Positions 1-10,646 are shown, counted from the stretch's first letter. The stretch: DNA of 64,000 nucleotides from Colwellia sp. RSH04 (GCF_003545765.1 NZ_QXIO01000003.1:62001-126000); one strand, 5' to 3'. Notes: generated by a model from the sequence alone, not told the origin. A program made the numbers and translations.

Positions 1-130
1 AATAAAACGAAAAATAACAATAAAGAACTCAACTTTAGTATTAGTGCAGTTATTCTAACTTCTAAAGTATAGCAACTTTCACTGGTATGAAACTTGATTA
101 CAAGCAATTAGAAAGGTTTTTTAGACAATT

Positions 131-604
131 ATGAGCGGCCAGCAAAAACAAGAAGTGCTAGTACAAGCATTTAAAGATTTATTAAAGCAAGAACAATTTG
201 GTTCACAGGGTGAAATTGTTGATGCATTAAAAGCCAATGGCTTTGATAATATTAGCCAATCGAAAATTTCTCGAATGTTGAGCAAATATGGGGCGGTAAG
301 AACACGGAACGCCCGCCAAGAAATGGTGTATTGTTTGCCAGCAGAGCTAGGTGTGCCAACGGCACAAAGCCCGTTGAAACAACTGGTACTAGAGATTGAG
401 CATAATGATGTAATGATCATTATTCAAACCAGCCCTGGTGCAGCGCAATTAATTGCTCGCTTACTCGATAGTTTGAGTAAGAGCGATGGTGTTTTAGGTA
501 CTATTGCAGGAGATGACACTATTTTTATTGCCCCAACCGATGTGACGAAAATAAAAGAAACCATCAATAAGCTTGAAGTACTTTTCTCTAAAAGCTTAAG
601 CTAA
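131..604 (+). CDS. argR: Arginine repressor ArgR
   Basis: This is the DNA-binding transcriptional repressor of arginine biosynthesis, with L-arginine as co-repressor. At 157 aa it has the normal family length. Residues 1-75 form the winged helix-turn-helix ([18 protein letters not shown]). Residues 85-155 form the hexamerisation and arginine-binding domain, with the [11 protein letters not shown] motif whose two Asp residues bind arginine in the family. The ATG at 131 has only a weak, distant AAAGG upstream, but it matches the usual N-terminus. The 130 bp before it should hold its promoter and possibly ARG boxes, which I could not identify with confidence. Any divergent upstream gene lies outside the window. 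Confidence 0.96.
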   Translation: MSGQQKQEVLVQAFKDLLKQEQFGSQGEIVDALKANGFDNISQSKISRMLSKYGAVRTRNARQEMVYCLPAELGVPTAQSPLKQLVLEIEHNDVMIIIQTSPGAAQLIARLLDSLSKSDGVLGTIAGDDTIFIAPTDVTKIKETINKLEVLFSKSLS

Positions 605-705
605 TCATAAAATATATTCGCAATGCTTTGGCGCACGGTTACTAAACAAAACGTCTGCTAAATTAATCTACTGCTTAAAAAAAGGCATTGCGACTTAGAA
701 TCCTG

Positions 706-3700
706 CTATTTCATAAGCAGTTGTACAATACTTTGACACAAACTTTCTCTAGTCACTGGTTTAGACATGTGCAGATTCATGCCTGCATCTAAACTGTTCT
801 TAATATCTTCATCTCTTGCATGCGCTGTCATCGCGATAATAGGCAGCGATTGAAAACACGCTTGCTCTCTTATTTTTTTCGCTGCGGTTAAACCATCCAT
901 AATAGGCATTTGAATGTCCATAAGGACGATATCAAATGATTGCTGCGTTAATGATTCTAAAGCTCGTTGACCATTATCAGCTATCGTTACATGGGCATGC
1001 ATATTTAATAATAACTCTTTTGCCACCAGTTGATTCACTAGGTTATCTTCAACCAATAAGATACGCACTCCTGAAAGCTCTTCTCCTGATGTAACAACGG
1101 CACTTTCTTGAACCGTAGGTATTACATTGTTAGCAATATCTTCGGTATTTATTGTCTTTATAGGCTGTTCTGAATTTTCATTAAGTGCCGAGTATATTTG
1201 CGCTAATGTAAAACGATACAAAGGAAAATCGAGTAAAGTATATGGCACATTTAATTGTGAAATTTCACGTGATGTCTCAGGCGAAAGTTCAACCATAGCA
1301 GCATGGCATAAACCGAGAAGCGATATTTTATCGTAACAACTCTTGAGTAAAGTACTCTCTTGCGCAAATATTGTTTCATCAACAAGTATTACTACTGGTC
1401 CTTGAAAGTTTTGCCTTATGAAAGCGTCTAACGATTCAAAGTAAAAATAATGAGCGCCACTTCGTAAAATAGTATCAACAAAACTTTGGTTTAACTGCTG
1501 TTGAATATTGCAAATAGTAATGATTTCTTTTGGTGTATTTATCGTCGATTCAGCTAATTTCAATGGTAAAACGAAACTTAACTCACTTCCCCGCCCTAAT
1601 TCACTTTTTAAGCTTATTTCACCGCCTAATAATTTAATAATTTGCTGACAAATAGATAACCCTAAACCAGAGCCGCCATACTTACGTGTCATTGATTCGT
1701 CTGCTTGGCTAAATGCTTTAAATAGTAGTCCTTGTTTTTCTTTCGCAATACCAATCCCCGTATCTTGCATACGAAAACGCACTAAAACATTGTTTTCACC
1801 GCTACCAATGTTATCGACTTTAAGCGCTATGCTGCCGTGTTCAGTGAACTTAATCGCATTATTAAATAAATTAGCGATAACTTGTACTAAGCGCATTTCA
1901 TCACTGATGACGTCATTAGGCACATCAGGCGAAACGTCAACAAGCAAGTCGACATTATTATGATTTACATTAACAATGTTAAGTTTTAACGCTTTATCAA
2001 TGACATGGGCAAGATTGACAGGCTCCTTACTTATGACCATCTTACCGGCTTCAATTTTAGATAAGTCTAATAACTCATTAACTAGATGTAACAAGGTCAC
2101 AGAAGCTGTTTTCGCGTTTTGTAAATAGTGATGTTGACGAGTATTAAGCGAAGTTGTCTGTAGTAAATCCATCATGCCTTGCATGGCATTTATAGGCGTT
2201 CTGATCTCATGACTCATATTCGCCAAAAATTGAATTTTTACTTTATTGGCATATTCGGCCTGATCTTTGGCTTTTTCTAGGGCTGTTCTAGTCGCATGTT
2301 GCTTAGTGACATCACGCAAAATAGTAATTGTACCGAGTACTTCACCTTGCTCATTAACAAACTGATTGCAAAAACCTTGATATATAAATGCACCCGCTTC
2401 AATCAACGCTTGCTGTGGGAATACTTCATCGTTAAGCGAGTTAAGGTAGTTAATTTCTGTCGCTAGTGCCTTAGGCATAAATTGCGACGCTTTTTGACCT
2501 AACATTTTCTGCTCTTGATGATGGGTAATGCGTTCAAATGCTTGGTTACAACCTATCAATAGGCCATCAGGGTCATTAAACAGAATTAACTCAGGTATGG
2601 CATTCATTACAGAGCGCAATAAAGCGTAATCACGTTGATGCTTTTTACTTGTTTCTTGTAATGCTTTGGTTTTTTCATTAACACGCGTATCTAATACGTC
2701 GTTTTGTTCTTTTAATTGCAGTAATAAGCTACGGTTTTGAGTGAAAATATCTTCCACCACTTGAAACCAATGTAACCAATCTAAGCTAGGTTTGATTTTA
2801 CCGGGATCTCCTTGAGCACAATATTCAATGTGCCTAATAAACTCGGTTGTAGGGGCAATAAAAGTACGCCTTGTCATCGCATTAACTAGCATTAAAAAAG
2901 CAAGTAAGCCAATAAATAATAGAGCAAAAATAAAGATGAAGCGACTACGAAGCGGTTGAGTAAAATCATCATAATCTTGGTATTTTAATAATATCCAGCC
3001 ATTAACTGCCAAGGGTTGTTTTTCAATTAACCAATCACCAAAGCGAACAGAATCACCGATATTTTCTAAGCTTGTAGCACTGAGTTCATTTAACGATTCA
3101 GGTAATAATTCTTGCCAAGAAGCACGATAAGTTAATGGTCCTTTACCTAGTCTTTTAAATAAAAAGATATGATTGTTTTCGTTATACAAAACATAACCTT
3201 GATTCGCTTTCGATAACGTAGGCAAACTTTGGTGTAACCTTGCTAAATTAATATCAACCACTACTGAGCCTAGCAGTTTACCCTTATAAAAAACCCCTTT
3301 ACCTAATGAGGCATTCATACCACTACCCGCTGAATCTAAATAAGGAGGAGACCAAACGATATGGTTATTGTACTCAGTTAATTGACGCAATGCCGTGTTA
3401 TGGGTGTTTGATAACATTTCATTATTGTATTGCCATATATCTCTATCAACCCAAGGATATAAATTGACGAACTTCTGGTAAGAAACATAATAAAACCATG
3501 TGGCTTGCTCGATTATTTTTTGTGCTGAGATAAAGGCAGGCGTTAATGCATTCGCCATAGCTATCTCACGTTTTTTTAGCTCGCTAAACTCTTCAACTTT
3601 ACCAAAGCCTGTAATATTGGCACTTAATCGTCTACCTTGTTGAAGGACATCATATTTTGCTTTGTCTAAATAAAAGAAATCGCCATCTTGGGCTAATTTA

Positions 3701-3975
3701 GGGAAAGGAGGGTTTACATGTAGAGGCGACTCTAAAGTGTATTGTGCAAATTCTTGAATGCCATCTATTGCAAAGACCGATTGCATTAAAATAGTATTTA
3801 ACTGCTCAGCTTCTCTTTGTAATGCTTTTAAATCATCAGTTTTATGTTGGCCAAGTTCATTAAAATAGCGGAGCGTTGCTAATGATAAAGCAATTAAAAT
3901 AATAGCAATAAATGCAACAACTACTGCAATGTTATAACGCCTAAAAACAGTATTTTTAGTTGCTTGATTAAACAA
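706..3975 (-). CDS. Hybrid sensor histidine kinase with Cache-like sensor and receiver
   Basis: This is a 1089-aa inner-membrane hybrid kinase. It has a TM helix at about 15-35, a periplasmic Cache-like sensor at about 40-340 and a second TM at about 345-367. A PAS domain follows at about 450-560, then HisKA with the phospho-accepting His589 in FLANMSHEIRTPIN. The HATPase domain has DTGIGI and GGSGLGLSI boxes. A C-terminal receiver (VRILLVEDN, phospho-Asp in IVLMDIQMP) completes it. There is no HPt domain, so phosphotransfer would need a separate HPt protein. The region between the ATPase and the REC (about 810-950) looks like a degenerate receiver. No partner regulator lies next to it, so the signal is unknown. 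Confidence 0.93.
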   Translation of the reverse strand: MFNQATKNTVFRRYNIAVVVAFIAIILIALSLATLRYFNELGQHKTDDLKALQREAEQLNTILMQSVFAIDGIQEFAQYTLESPLHVNPPFPKLAQDGDFFYLDKAKYDVLQQGRRLSANITGFGKVEEFSELKKREIAMANALTPAFISAQKIIEQATWFYYVSYQKFVNLYPWVDRDIWQYNNEMLSNTHNTALRQLTEYNNHIVWSPPYLDSAGSGMNASLGKGVFYKGKLLGSVVVDINLARLHQSLPTLSKANQGYVLYNENNHIFLFKRLGKGPLTYRASWQELLPESLNELSATSLENIGDSVRFGDWLIEKQPLAVNGWILLKYQDYDDFTQPLRSRFIFIFALLFIGLLAFLMLVNAMTRRTFIAPTTEFIRHIEYCAQGDPGKIKPSLDWLHWFQVVEDIFTQNRSLLLQLKEQNDVLDTRVNEKTKALQETSKKHQRDYALLRSVMNAIPELILFNDPDGLLIGCNQAFERITHHQEQKMLGQKASQFMPKALATEINYLNSLNDEVFPQQALIEAGAFIYQGFCNQFVNEQGEVLGTITILRDVTKQHATRTALEKAKDQAEYANKVKIQFLANMSHEIRTPINAMQGMMDLLQTTSLNTRQHHYLQNAKTASVTLLHLVNELLDLSKIEAGKMVISKEPVNLAHVIDKALKLNIVNVNHNNVDLLVDVSPDVPNDVISDEMRLVQVIANLFNNAIKFTEHGSIALKVDNIGSGENNVLVRFRMQDTGIGIAKEKQGLLFKAFSQADESMTRKYGGSGLGLSICQQIIKLLGGEISLKSELGRGSELSFVLPLKLAESTINTPKEIITICNIQQQLNQSFVDTILRSGAHYFYFESLDAFIRQNFQGPVVILVDETIFAQESTLLKSCYDKISLLGLCHAAMVELSPETSREISQLNVPYTLLDFPLYRFTLAQIYSALNENSEQPIKTINTEDIANNVIPTVQESAVVTSGEELSGVRILLVEDNLVNQLVAKELLLNMHAHVTIADNGQRALESLTQQSFDIVLMDIQMPIMDGLTAAKKIREQACFQSLPIIAMTAHARDEDIKNSLDAGMNLHMSKPVTRESLCQSIVQLLMK

Positions 3976-4126
3976 AAGACTACCTTATTTTATCACTGAA
4001 AAAGTGAAATATAATAACTCTAACTTAATGTAGTAGAGCAGCTGAAACAAGAGAAATATGTAAAATGAAATGTTTTACTTTGGAAAAGCTATCACTAAAA
4101 ACATATAAATTATGCCACTTAATAAA

Positions 4127-4705
4127 TCACTCGGTTTTGATAGCAATAATTTGGGCAATCGCTTGTTTTGTGTTGCTATGATTTGAACTAACAATCCCTT
4201 CAAAGTAATGCAAAATTTGCCAATCTGAAAAAATAGATCTCAACTCACCTTTATTTAATAAAAAATCTGGGTTTGAAGGTTTACCAAATTGAGCTTGTTC
4301 TGTTGTAAACGTTTCATAAACGATTAATCCATTAGGGATAATCGCCTGCTTTATTTGCGTAAACAAAGCGCGATGTAAGTAACGAAAAACTACAATAGCA
4401 GAATATTTCTTGTTCGCTAACTCCGTAAAATCTGGCTGCTCAAAATCTACATGCCAAAAAGCAGCGTACTCTTTACTTTCATCATAAAGTTCATGGCGCA
4501 GCGATTTTTTGATATAAGCTAAAGATGCTAAGTTTTTATCAGCAAAAACGACATCATGGCCTCCTTCGATCAAACATAAGCCATTGCGCCCCTGACCACA
4601 TGCTAAATCTAAAATAGGATAATCAATACTCAGCGGTGCTAAGTATGCCAAGCTTTGTAGTAATAATTCACTAACCGGTTCGTTAGCATTAACCTTTGAT
4701 GTCAT
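4127..4705 (-). CDS. Class I SAM-dependent methyltransferase (TehB-like)
   Basis: This 192-aa protein carries a class I methyltransferase fold. The SAM-binding motif I is LDLACGQGRNG near residue 33, followed by an acidic VVFADKN strand end near residue 55. It resembles the small TehB/tellurite-resistance type methyltransferases, but the substrate cannot be read from the sequence. Its start overlaps the end of the upstream membrane-protein gene by 17 bp, which implies translational coupling in a two-gene operon. Confidence 0.8.
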   Translation of the reverse strand: MTSKVNANEPVSELLLQSLAYLAPLSIDYPILDLACGQGRNGLCLIEGGHDVVFADKNLASLAYIKKSLRHELYDESKEYAAFWHVDFEQPDFTELANKKYSAIVVFRYLHRALFTQIKQAIIPNGLIVYETFTTEQAQFGKPSNPDFLLNKGELRSIFSDWQILHYFEGIVSSNHSNTKQAIAQIIAIKTE

Positions 4706-5084
4706 GAACAGATTTTACCTTTTTAAAATGAATAAACGAAAAATACCTCACAGAGCTTGGCGCATGAGCGATGATACCAGACATCATGACAATGATAATA
4801 AAGCAATGAAAGGCATAGCTAGGGTAAAGAAAAACCACACCAAGTAGTACAAGCTTTAAATACATAAAAAGCGCTCTAACTTGAACAAACCAAAGTAAAT
4901 TTGAAAAGGCTTCAACAATCAGTAATCCCAAACCTGATGTCAACATAATCACCCAATAGATCACCTGAGGCTCATCAAATAAAATATAAGCAAAAACACC
5001 TGAGAAACCAACTAAATGAATACTTCTCAATAGTATTTTAAGCCAACGCTTGCCTTTAAACTGAGGGATAATTGATAAATTCAT
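4689..5084 (-). CDS. Small multi-pass inner-membrane protein of unknown function
   Basis: I do not recognise a family with certainty. From the ATG at 5084 the protein is about 131 aa. It starts with a basic segment (QFKGKRWLKILLRSIHLVG) followed by about four hydrophobic helices (residues ~20-40, 47-65, 70-90, 93-112). A TTG at 5129 would add 15 residues, but the ATG begins a more typical positive-inside N-terminus. It overlaps the downstream methyltransferase by 17 bp and is probably co-transcribed with it. Confidence 0.7.
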   Translation of the reverse strand: MNLSIIPQFKGKRWLKILLRSIHLVGFSGVFAYILFDEPQVIYWVIMLTSGLGLLIVEAFSNLLWFVQVRALFMYLKLVLLGVVFLYPSYAFHCFIIIVMMSGIIAHAPSSVRYFSFIHFKKVKSVHDIKG

Positions 5085-5470
5085 CGGTAAATTTTCATCA
5101 CGATTGACTAGGAATTTATGATTTTTCAAGGTTATTTGTGCAACAACCCTAAAACATCAACAGGCCTTAATAAGATAACGCATTCGACGCCAATACTAGT
5201 GAATGTAAAAAAGCTTGTCAAAAGCCTTTTAAAGAACACATAGCACTCTGATTTAACATGCTAATTATTCAGAGCAATTTAGTTTTTTTGATTTTGTGGT
5301 AGAAAATCCATTGAACACTGCTGTCCTTGAGATACCTTTAACCATGATTTACTATTCTTTGTAGTTAATTTATGTAGATTAATGAGATTTTAATCACTAC
5401 GCCTCAATTAAATTCTGTTTGATATTATGTTTGGTTAGTACAAAGTTTGTATCCCAAGGTTACACATACC
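5085..5470. other. Intergenic region, no gene seen
   Basis: This stretch lies between the efflux adaptor's 3' end and the start of the small membrane-protein gene. It should hold the promoter of the latter on the minus strand. I see only a weak 6-bp inverted repeat (5246-5251 with 5269-5274) beside a T-rich run, and no coherent coding in any frame. Confidence 0.5.
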
Positions 5471-6547
5471 CTATTGAACCACCACGGTCTCACCATCTGA
5501 TAAACGCTCTGCCCCACGAATAGCGACTTTATCTCCATGCTCTAACTCACCATTAATCGTTACTCGCTCTTTATCACCTTGACCAACTTTGACTAATAGA
5601 CGAGTAACCTTATTCTGTGCATCAATCTTGACGACATAAGTGCCATCTTTACGCAAAATTAACGCATCTCGATGAACAGTTAATCCCTTTTTGGCAGCCT
5701 GTGTAGGCACTGTAACTCTTACAAGCTGTCCCGCAGCCCAAAAGTTATTCAGTGATTGAGGAATTGAAAGTCTCACCTCAAAGGTTTGTGAACGAGGGTC
5801 TGCTCTAGGTATTTTAGCAAACACAACCCCAAAAACAGATTTATCACTAGCTGACATTCTGAGTTCATCACCTTTATTTACATATGCTAAATATTTTATC
5901 GGTATATATAATCGCGCTTCGAGATTTTGTGTATCAAGTAATTTAAGTAGTACATCACCCCTATTAACATCGGCACCTGCTCTAACAATACGTTCGGTAA
6001 CTACACCAGCAAAAGGTGCTTTTAACACTGCTCGTGAAAGTTGATCGTCTACTTGTTTTAATTTTAACTGCGCAATATCTAAATCAGCAGACGCTAATTC
6101 ATATTTTGAACGCGTTTGATCCAACTGAAATTGAGACGTCGCTTTTGTTAAGCTTAGTTGCTCTAAACGAGAAAGTTCCTTCTTCAAATAGGCTAAATTA
6201 ATTTGTTCCCTTTTTATTTGAGCTTGCTGCTCTGCTTGCCTAAGCTGTAAAGGCACTAAGTCTAAACTTACCAGTAAACCACCTTTATCAACATATTCAC
6301 CTGGCTCAGCAATACGCTCAAGTTTGCCACTAACCCCAGCAGTAATTGGAATATGTGAGCGACTATATAAAGTCGCATTTAAATCAGTTGTAGAAGCTAA
6401 AACCTGGTTTTGAACTGTATCAACTTTAACGGGCTTTCCAGCGACATCTGCAGCAAACCCTATACCTGTAAGAGATAAGAATAATGCACTACCCCACGCT
6501 AAGTGTTTTATTGTATTGTTCATATTATTTTTCATGCTATTTAACAT
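5471..6547 (-). CDS. RND efflux periplasmic adaptor (HlyD/MFP family)
   Basis: This is the membrane-fusion subunit that links an RND pump to an outer-membrane channel. The 358-aa protein has an N-terminal signal sequence (about residues 10-33), then a lipoyl half-motif (SHIPITAGVSGKLERI). A coiled-coil hairpin lies at about 100-165, followed by the second lipoyl half (AVLKAPFAGVVTERIV) and beta-barrel and membrane-proximal domains. An AGGAG Shine-Dalgarno lies just upstream of the ATG at 6547. It begins 9 nt after the permease stop, so permease precedes adaptor, the reverse of the usual acrA-acrB order. Confidence 0.92.
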   Translation of the reverse strand: MLNSMKNNMNNTIKHLAWGSALFLSLTGIGFAADVAGKPVKVDTVQNQVLASTTDLNATLYSRSHIPITAGVSGKLERIAEPGEYVDKGGLLVSLDLVPLQLRQAEQQAQIKREQINLAYLKKELSRLEQLSLTKATSQFQLDQTRSKYELASADLDIAQLKLKQVDDQLSRAVLKAPFAGVVTERIVRAGADVNRGDVLLKLLDTQNLEARLYIPIKYLAYVNKGDELRMSASDKSVFGVVFAKIPRADPRSQTFEVRLSIPQSLNNFWAAGQLVRVTVPTQAAKKGLTVHRDALILRKDGTYVVKIDAQNKVTRLLVKVGQGDKERVTINGELEHGDKVAIRGAERLSDGETVVVQ

Positions 6548-6556
6548 ACTGCTCTC

Positions 6557-9500
6557 CTAGCGGTTACTCACGCGTAATTCTTGTTGTGGTACAATAGACA
6601 CAACCTGTCCATTATCATTTTTATTTGTTGATTCTGTTAATCTTAATAAGCTAGGGAACAGTATCAAAGTAAACAAAGCACTAACTGTCATCCCACCAAC
6701 AATAACAGTTGCCAAACCACGATATATTTCACTTCCTACTCCGGGCATTAACATCAATGGCATCATGCCAAATATACTAGTCAATGTACTCATATAAACG
6801 GGTCTCGCACGAATACGGATCGCTTGTGCAACCGCATTACAACGTGATAAGCCACTAAACTCTGCTTGCCTTGTTTGATCAACAAGTAAAATAGCGTTAT
6901 TAACAACTAAGCCTAATAAAATAATAAAACCAATCATGGTTAATAAATCTAGCGATTGATAGGCAAATATATTCAGCACACTTAAGCCAATAACCCCTCC
7001 AGAAACGGCTAATGGCATCACTAACAGCACTAAAATACTGTCTTTGGCTGATTTAAATAGTGCTGTCATTAACAAAAACAATATCACTAAAGCCAAGATA
7101 AAATTTTTCACCATATCAGAAATTGCAGATGCCATTTTGTTCGCATTACCACTTAATAAAATTGCCGCATCTTCAGGTAATTGTTTTTCCATTTCAGGAA
7201 GCACTTGCTCATTGAGTATAACAATCGCTTCTTCTAATGACATAGTGGCAGGAGGTGATACTTGAATACTAATCGTACGCTTACCATCAACACGTCGCAA
7301 TTGTGTGGGTCCTGCTGTTCGATTAATTTGTGTCAATTCACCAATCGTTTGGCTACCAGCTAACGGAGAGTGGATAGGTAAAGCGGCTAATTCATCAGGT
7401 GTATCCCATTGCTCTCCACGTAAGATGACATTGACTCTGTCATTGCCGTCAAAATATTCACCTATAAACAAACCACTGGTATAAGCTCTAATAGCATTTG
7501 CAACATCGCGACGAGTTAAACCAGCCTGAGTAATTCGTTGATCGTTAGGTGTCAGGTTTAACTCTGGCTCAGCAAGGCTTAAACTAGGAATAGGAAAAGC
7601 GGTAGTCCCTTCCATTTTGCTTTGAATGGTGCTGATACCTGCCTGAGCCACGGCCATCAAGGCTTCAATATCTGATCCATTAATGTCAATATCAATGGTT
7701 CTACCATTTCCACCGCCAGATACATTGATCATTGAACCGCGAAATAAGAACACTTGAGTATCAGGTAGATCAGATAATACTTCAGTTCTTACTTCATTCA
7801 TTAGTTCTTCAACACGAGTTGGATCATCAGAATAAATAAACCCGCCAGTAGAACCTGAGCCAAAAGAATAAAAGTTATAACTTTTTATTTTAGGTAGCTT
7901 TTCGCCCGATAAATAAGGCGCTAAACGTGATTTAACTAACGTTGCCATTTCATGTTCAATAAAATCAACATTACCGCCAGGGGGCATATTTAAGCTATAG
8001 AAAAAACCATCAATCGGCGCTCTTGGCATAAAGTCTGTTTTAGGAAGTAACACCATACTTAGCGCAATAGATCCACCTAAGAGTAGTGCTATCCATGTTA
8101 TACGTTTAACTCGGTTATTGGTTAACCTCATAACTAAAAGCGTTAGCTTTTGCCAATAATGTGCATAAGGATCAATTTCTTTTTCTTCTTTAAGCCAATA
8201 TTTACTCGCAATAGGTAATACCGTAATAGCAGCTAATAGAGAAGCAATAACTGCTATTGACAAGGTCAAGGCAAGATCAGAGAACAACTGCCCTTCGATC
8301 CCTTCCATAAATAGAATCGGTAAAAATATTGCAACGCTAGTCGCCGTTGAAGCAAACAGTGCACCAGTCACTTCAAGAGTACCTTTTAATACGGCTTTAT
8401 GGTTATCCATACCTTGGCTTCGCAAACGGACAATATTTTCTTGCACAATAATCGCAGCATCCAAAACTAAACCAACTGAAAAGGCTAATCCTGCCAAAGA
8501 AATCACATTTAAAGTACGTTCAAAAACGGTTAAAGCAACAAAAGCAACTAATAAAGAGATTGGAATAGTCGTCGCTATAATTAAGGTATTCCTTAACCCT
8601 CGAAGAAATAACCACAAAATAATTAACGCTAAAATAACCCCTAAACCTAAATTATTTTGCACTAGTTTAAGCGCATTCCTAATGTGAACAGAAGAATCAA
8701 AACTTAGGTCAATTGTTAAACCTGCAGCCTTCATTGGACCTTCATTTAACTCTTTAATGGCTATATTAATTTCATCAAGCAGCTGTACAGTATTAGCATC
8801 ATTTTGACGAACTAAAGTGAAATAATATGAAGGTTGACCGCTACGTAAATTAAAACCAAAACGATCAACTAAGGTATTTTCTACAGTAGCAATATCTTTC
8901 AAATAAATAGGTCTATCATCACTATAGCCAATGATCATTTCAGTTAAGTTTTCAATACTATATTGACCAGAGAACCTGACGGTATATTGCCTTCTACCAA
9001 CATTAGCAACACCGCCAGAAACATCACTAGAACGTGAAATGGTTGAGCTTATATCTGCAATAGTTAGACCTAAAGAAGCGGTCCTTACTGGGTCAAATGT
9101 GATGCGAAGCTCTCTTGGTCGATGACTTGCAAGATTAACTTGTCCCATACCAGGAATTCGAGCGAAACGCGGTTGAACAACATCTTCAATAAGTTTTTGA
9201 TATTGTCCCAAATCTTCTGCAGGATTATCAGGTAAGGTCTTAATCATCAAAGAAGCTGTATTTGGTCCTCCGCGGCCACCGCCAGCAGAAACCACTGGTT
9301 CAATAGCGTCTAAGGGCAACGGAGGCGCTTGGTTTAAATTATTAATAACATCAAGCATGGCCTTTTGCATATCTGCGCCAACATCAAATGTTAGCGTGAT
9401 GCTACCAAAGCCTCGGCCAATACTCGTAGTTACTTTAGTAACTCCTTGAGTGTTTTTAACGACATTTTCAATAGGTTCAATAATAACTGACTCAAGCTCT

Positions 9501-9670
9501 GAAGGCGCAGCACTGCGCCAGCCAGTGAAAATACTAATTTGAGGTTGTTCGATATCTGGTGTTAACTGTAGTGGCAGTTTGAAGACACTCATTATGCCAA
9601 AAACCATGACTAAAGCCACAATGACGATAATAGCAGCAGGATTTTTTAAGGCGACCCGTGTGTAGTTCAT
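6557..9670 (-). CDS. RND efflux permease (HAE1/AcrB-like)
   Basis: This is a 1037-aa proton-driven RND pump of the inner membrane. It has the classic two-fold layout. TM1 is at about 12-30, followed by a large periplasmic porter loop with the QISIFTGWRSAAPSELE start. TM2-6 lie at about 335-480, a second porter loop at about 545-855, and TM8-12 at about 860-1015. Proton-relay acidic residues sit in TM4 (FSVGLVLDAAIIVQENIV). The motif GRRQYTVRFSGQYSIENL is typical of Hae1-type pumps. It is the first gene of the permease-adaptor operon. No outer-membrane factor lies nearby, so a TolC-like partner must come from elsewhere. The substrate is unknown. Confidence 0.93.
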   Translation of the reverse strand: MNYTRVALKNPAAIIVIVALVMVFGIMSVFKLPLQLTPDIEQPQISIFTGWRSAAPSELESVIIEPIENVVKNTQGVTKVTTSIGRGFGSITLTFDVGADMQKAMLDVINNLNQAPPLPLDAIEPVVSAGGGRGGPNTASLMIKTLPDNPAEDLGQYQKLIEDVVQPRFARIPGMGQVNLASHRPRELRITFDPVRTASLGLTIADISSTISRSSDVSGGVANVGRRQYTVRFSGQYSIENLTEMIIGYSDDRPIYLKDIATVENTLVDRFGFNLRSGQPSYYFTLVRQNDANTVQLLDEINIAIKELNEGPMKAAGLTIDLSFDSSVHIRNALKLVQNNLGLGVILALIILWLFLRGLRNTLIIATTIPISLLVAFVALTVFERTLNVISLAGLAFSVGLVLDAAIIVQENIVRLRSQGMDNHKAVLKGTLEVTGALFASTATSVAIFLPILFMEGIEGQLFSDLALTLSIAVIASLLAAITVLPIASKYWLKEEKEIDPYAHYWQKLTLLVMRLTNNRVKRITWIALLLGGSIALSMVLLPKTDFMPRAPIDGFFYSLNMPPGGNVDFIEHEMATLVKSRLAPYLSGEKLPKIKSYNFYSFGSGSTGGFIYSDDPTRVEELMNEVRTEVLSDLPDTQVFLFRGSMINVSGGGNGRTIDIDINGSDIEALMAVAQAGISTIQSKMEGTTAFPIPSLSLAEPELNLTPNDQRITQAGLTRRDVANAIRAYTSGLFIGEYFDGNDRVNVILRGEQWDTPDELAALPIHSPLAGSQTIGELTQINRTAGPTQLRRVDGKRTISIQVSPPATMSLEEAIVILNEQVLPEMEKQLPEDAAILLSGNANKMASAISDMVKNFILALVILFLLMTALFKSAKDSILVLLVMPLAVSGGVIGLSVLNIFAYQSLDLLTMIGFIILLGLVVNNAILLVDQTRQAEFSGLSRCNAVAQAIRIRARPVYMSTLTSIFGMMPLMLMPGVGSEIYRGLATVIVGGMTVSALFTLILFPSLLRLTESTNKNDNGQVVSIVPQQELRVSNR

Positions 9671-9989
9671 ATAATTTACTCAATCCATTCTTATGCCCTT
9701 AGTATATTTATAGTGCATAGAAAAAGTAAAAAGTTAAGCCAAGGCGGCCATTAAATACGATAAAGTGTATAAAAGAAACAAATCGTTACATTTAGTGAGG
9801 GTAATTAAGGTGAGTGGTGCTACGAGTACTATCTTATAAAACAATATTTTACCAACAAATTATTGCAGATGAGAAGTGAAGTATTATAAGCTTTGTGGCA
9901 GCGCTCATTTAATCTCATCGAATAAGGTTATAACGATGCTGCACAGTAATTTATCTAAGAAATTATAGTCGCGCTAATTATTTTATTAA
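9671..9989. other. Intergenic region upstream of RND operon
   Basis: About 320 bp hold the promoter side of the efflux operon and the 3' side of the nitroreductase gene, both on the minus strand. I see no open frame with coding character, no strong hairpin and no clear operator here. Confidence 0.5.
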
Positions 9990-10646
9990 CTAAATTTTAA
10001 AGATAACATCTTCAAAGTTTAGCCGTGACTTAGGTAGTTTTGCATTAAAATCATCGTCTGGATGGTGGTAGCCAATCGCCAAAGCAACATCACATTGGTA
10101 ACCCGCTAATTCTGTTTTAAACTCTTCATTTACTAAGGTGATATCGATACCTTCTAATGGTGTTGCATCAATTCTCATCCGCGCTAAGGTGTGAAGAGCA
10201 TTTCCTAATGCTATATAGGTTTGTGCTTTAGTCCAAGCACTAGTATCGCCATCAGCTAAGGTATTTGTTTCTGCGAAAGAATATACGGCAAAAGCACCTT
10301 CTCTATTTTCAGGTAGTACTCGCTTATCTGCTATGCCTTTATCAACCACCTTGGCATAATCATCCCGCGTATATTTAGGATTATAGGCAAAGAGAATAAT
10401 ATGAGAACTATCAAACACATGCGGCCTGTTATAATGATGCATGTTAACAAAGGTTTTATCCATTCTACCTTTTGCTTCATCACTTTCAATGACGATAAAT
10501 CGCCAAGGCTGTGAATTAATTGAAGAGGCTGATAATCGTATAGCTTCAAGAAAAATACTAAGATCTTGCTGAGAGACTTTTCGCGTTGCATCATAACGCT
10601 TAGTTGTTCGGCGCCACTTTAAATCATTAATTATTGGGTTATTCAT
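9990..10646 (-). CDS. Nitroreductase-family flavoprotein (NfsB-like)
   Basis: This 218-aa protein has the length and N-terminus of FMN-dependent NAD(P)H nitroreductases. FMN-binding basic residues sit in WRRTTKRYD, the family motif SSINSQPWRFIVIES lies near residue 40, and a C-terminal GY segment (ALAIGYHHPDDDF) near residue 190. The enzyme should reduce nitroaromatics or quinones with a flavin in the cytoplasm. It stands alone between longer intergenic regions. The annotation is at family level; the physiological substrate is not evident. Confidence 0.88.
   Translation of the reverse strand: MNNPIINDLKWRRTTKRYDATRKVSQQDLSIFLEAIRLSASSINSQPWRFIVIESDEAKGRMDKTFVNMHHYNRPHVFDSSHIILFAYNPKYTRDDYAKVVDKGIADKRVLPENREGAFAVYSFAETNTLADGDTSAWTKAQTYIALGNALHTLARMRIDATPLEGIDITLVNEEFKTELAGYQCDVALAIGYHHPDDDFNAKLPKSRLNFEDVIFKI

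Noticed and set aside
1-130. ARG boxes for argR autoregulation
   Set aside because: Only partial matches such as around TTATTCTAAC; not convincing by eye.
619-692. 8-bp inverted repeat CGCAATGC/GCATTGCG between argR and the histidine kinase gene
   Set aside because: Arms are 58 nt apart and without T run; too weak to call a terminator.
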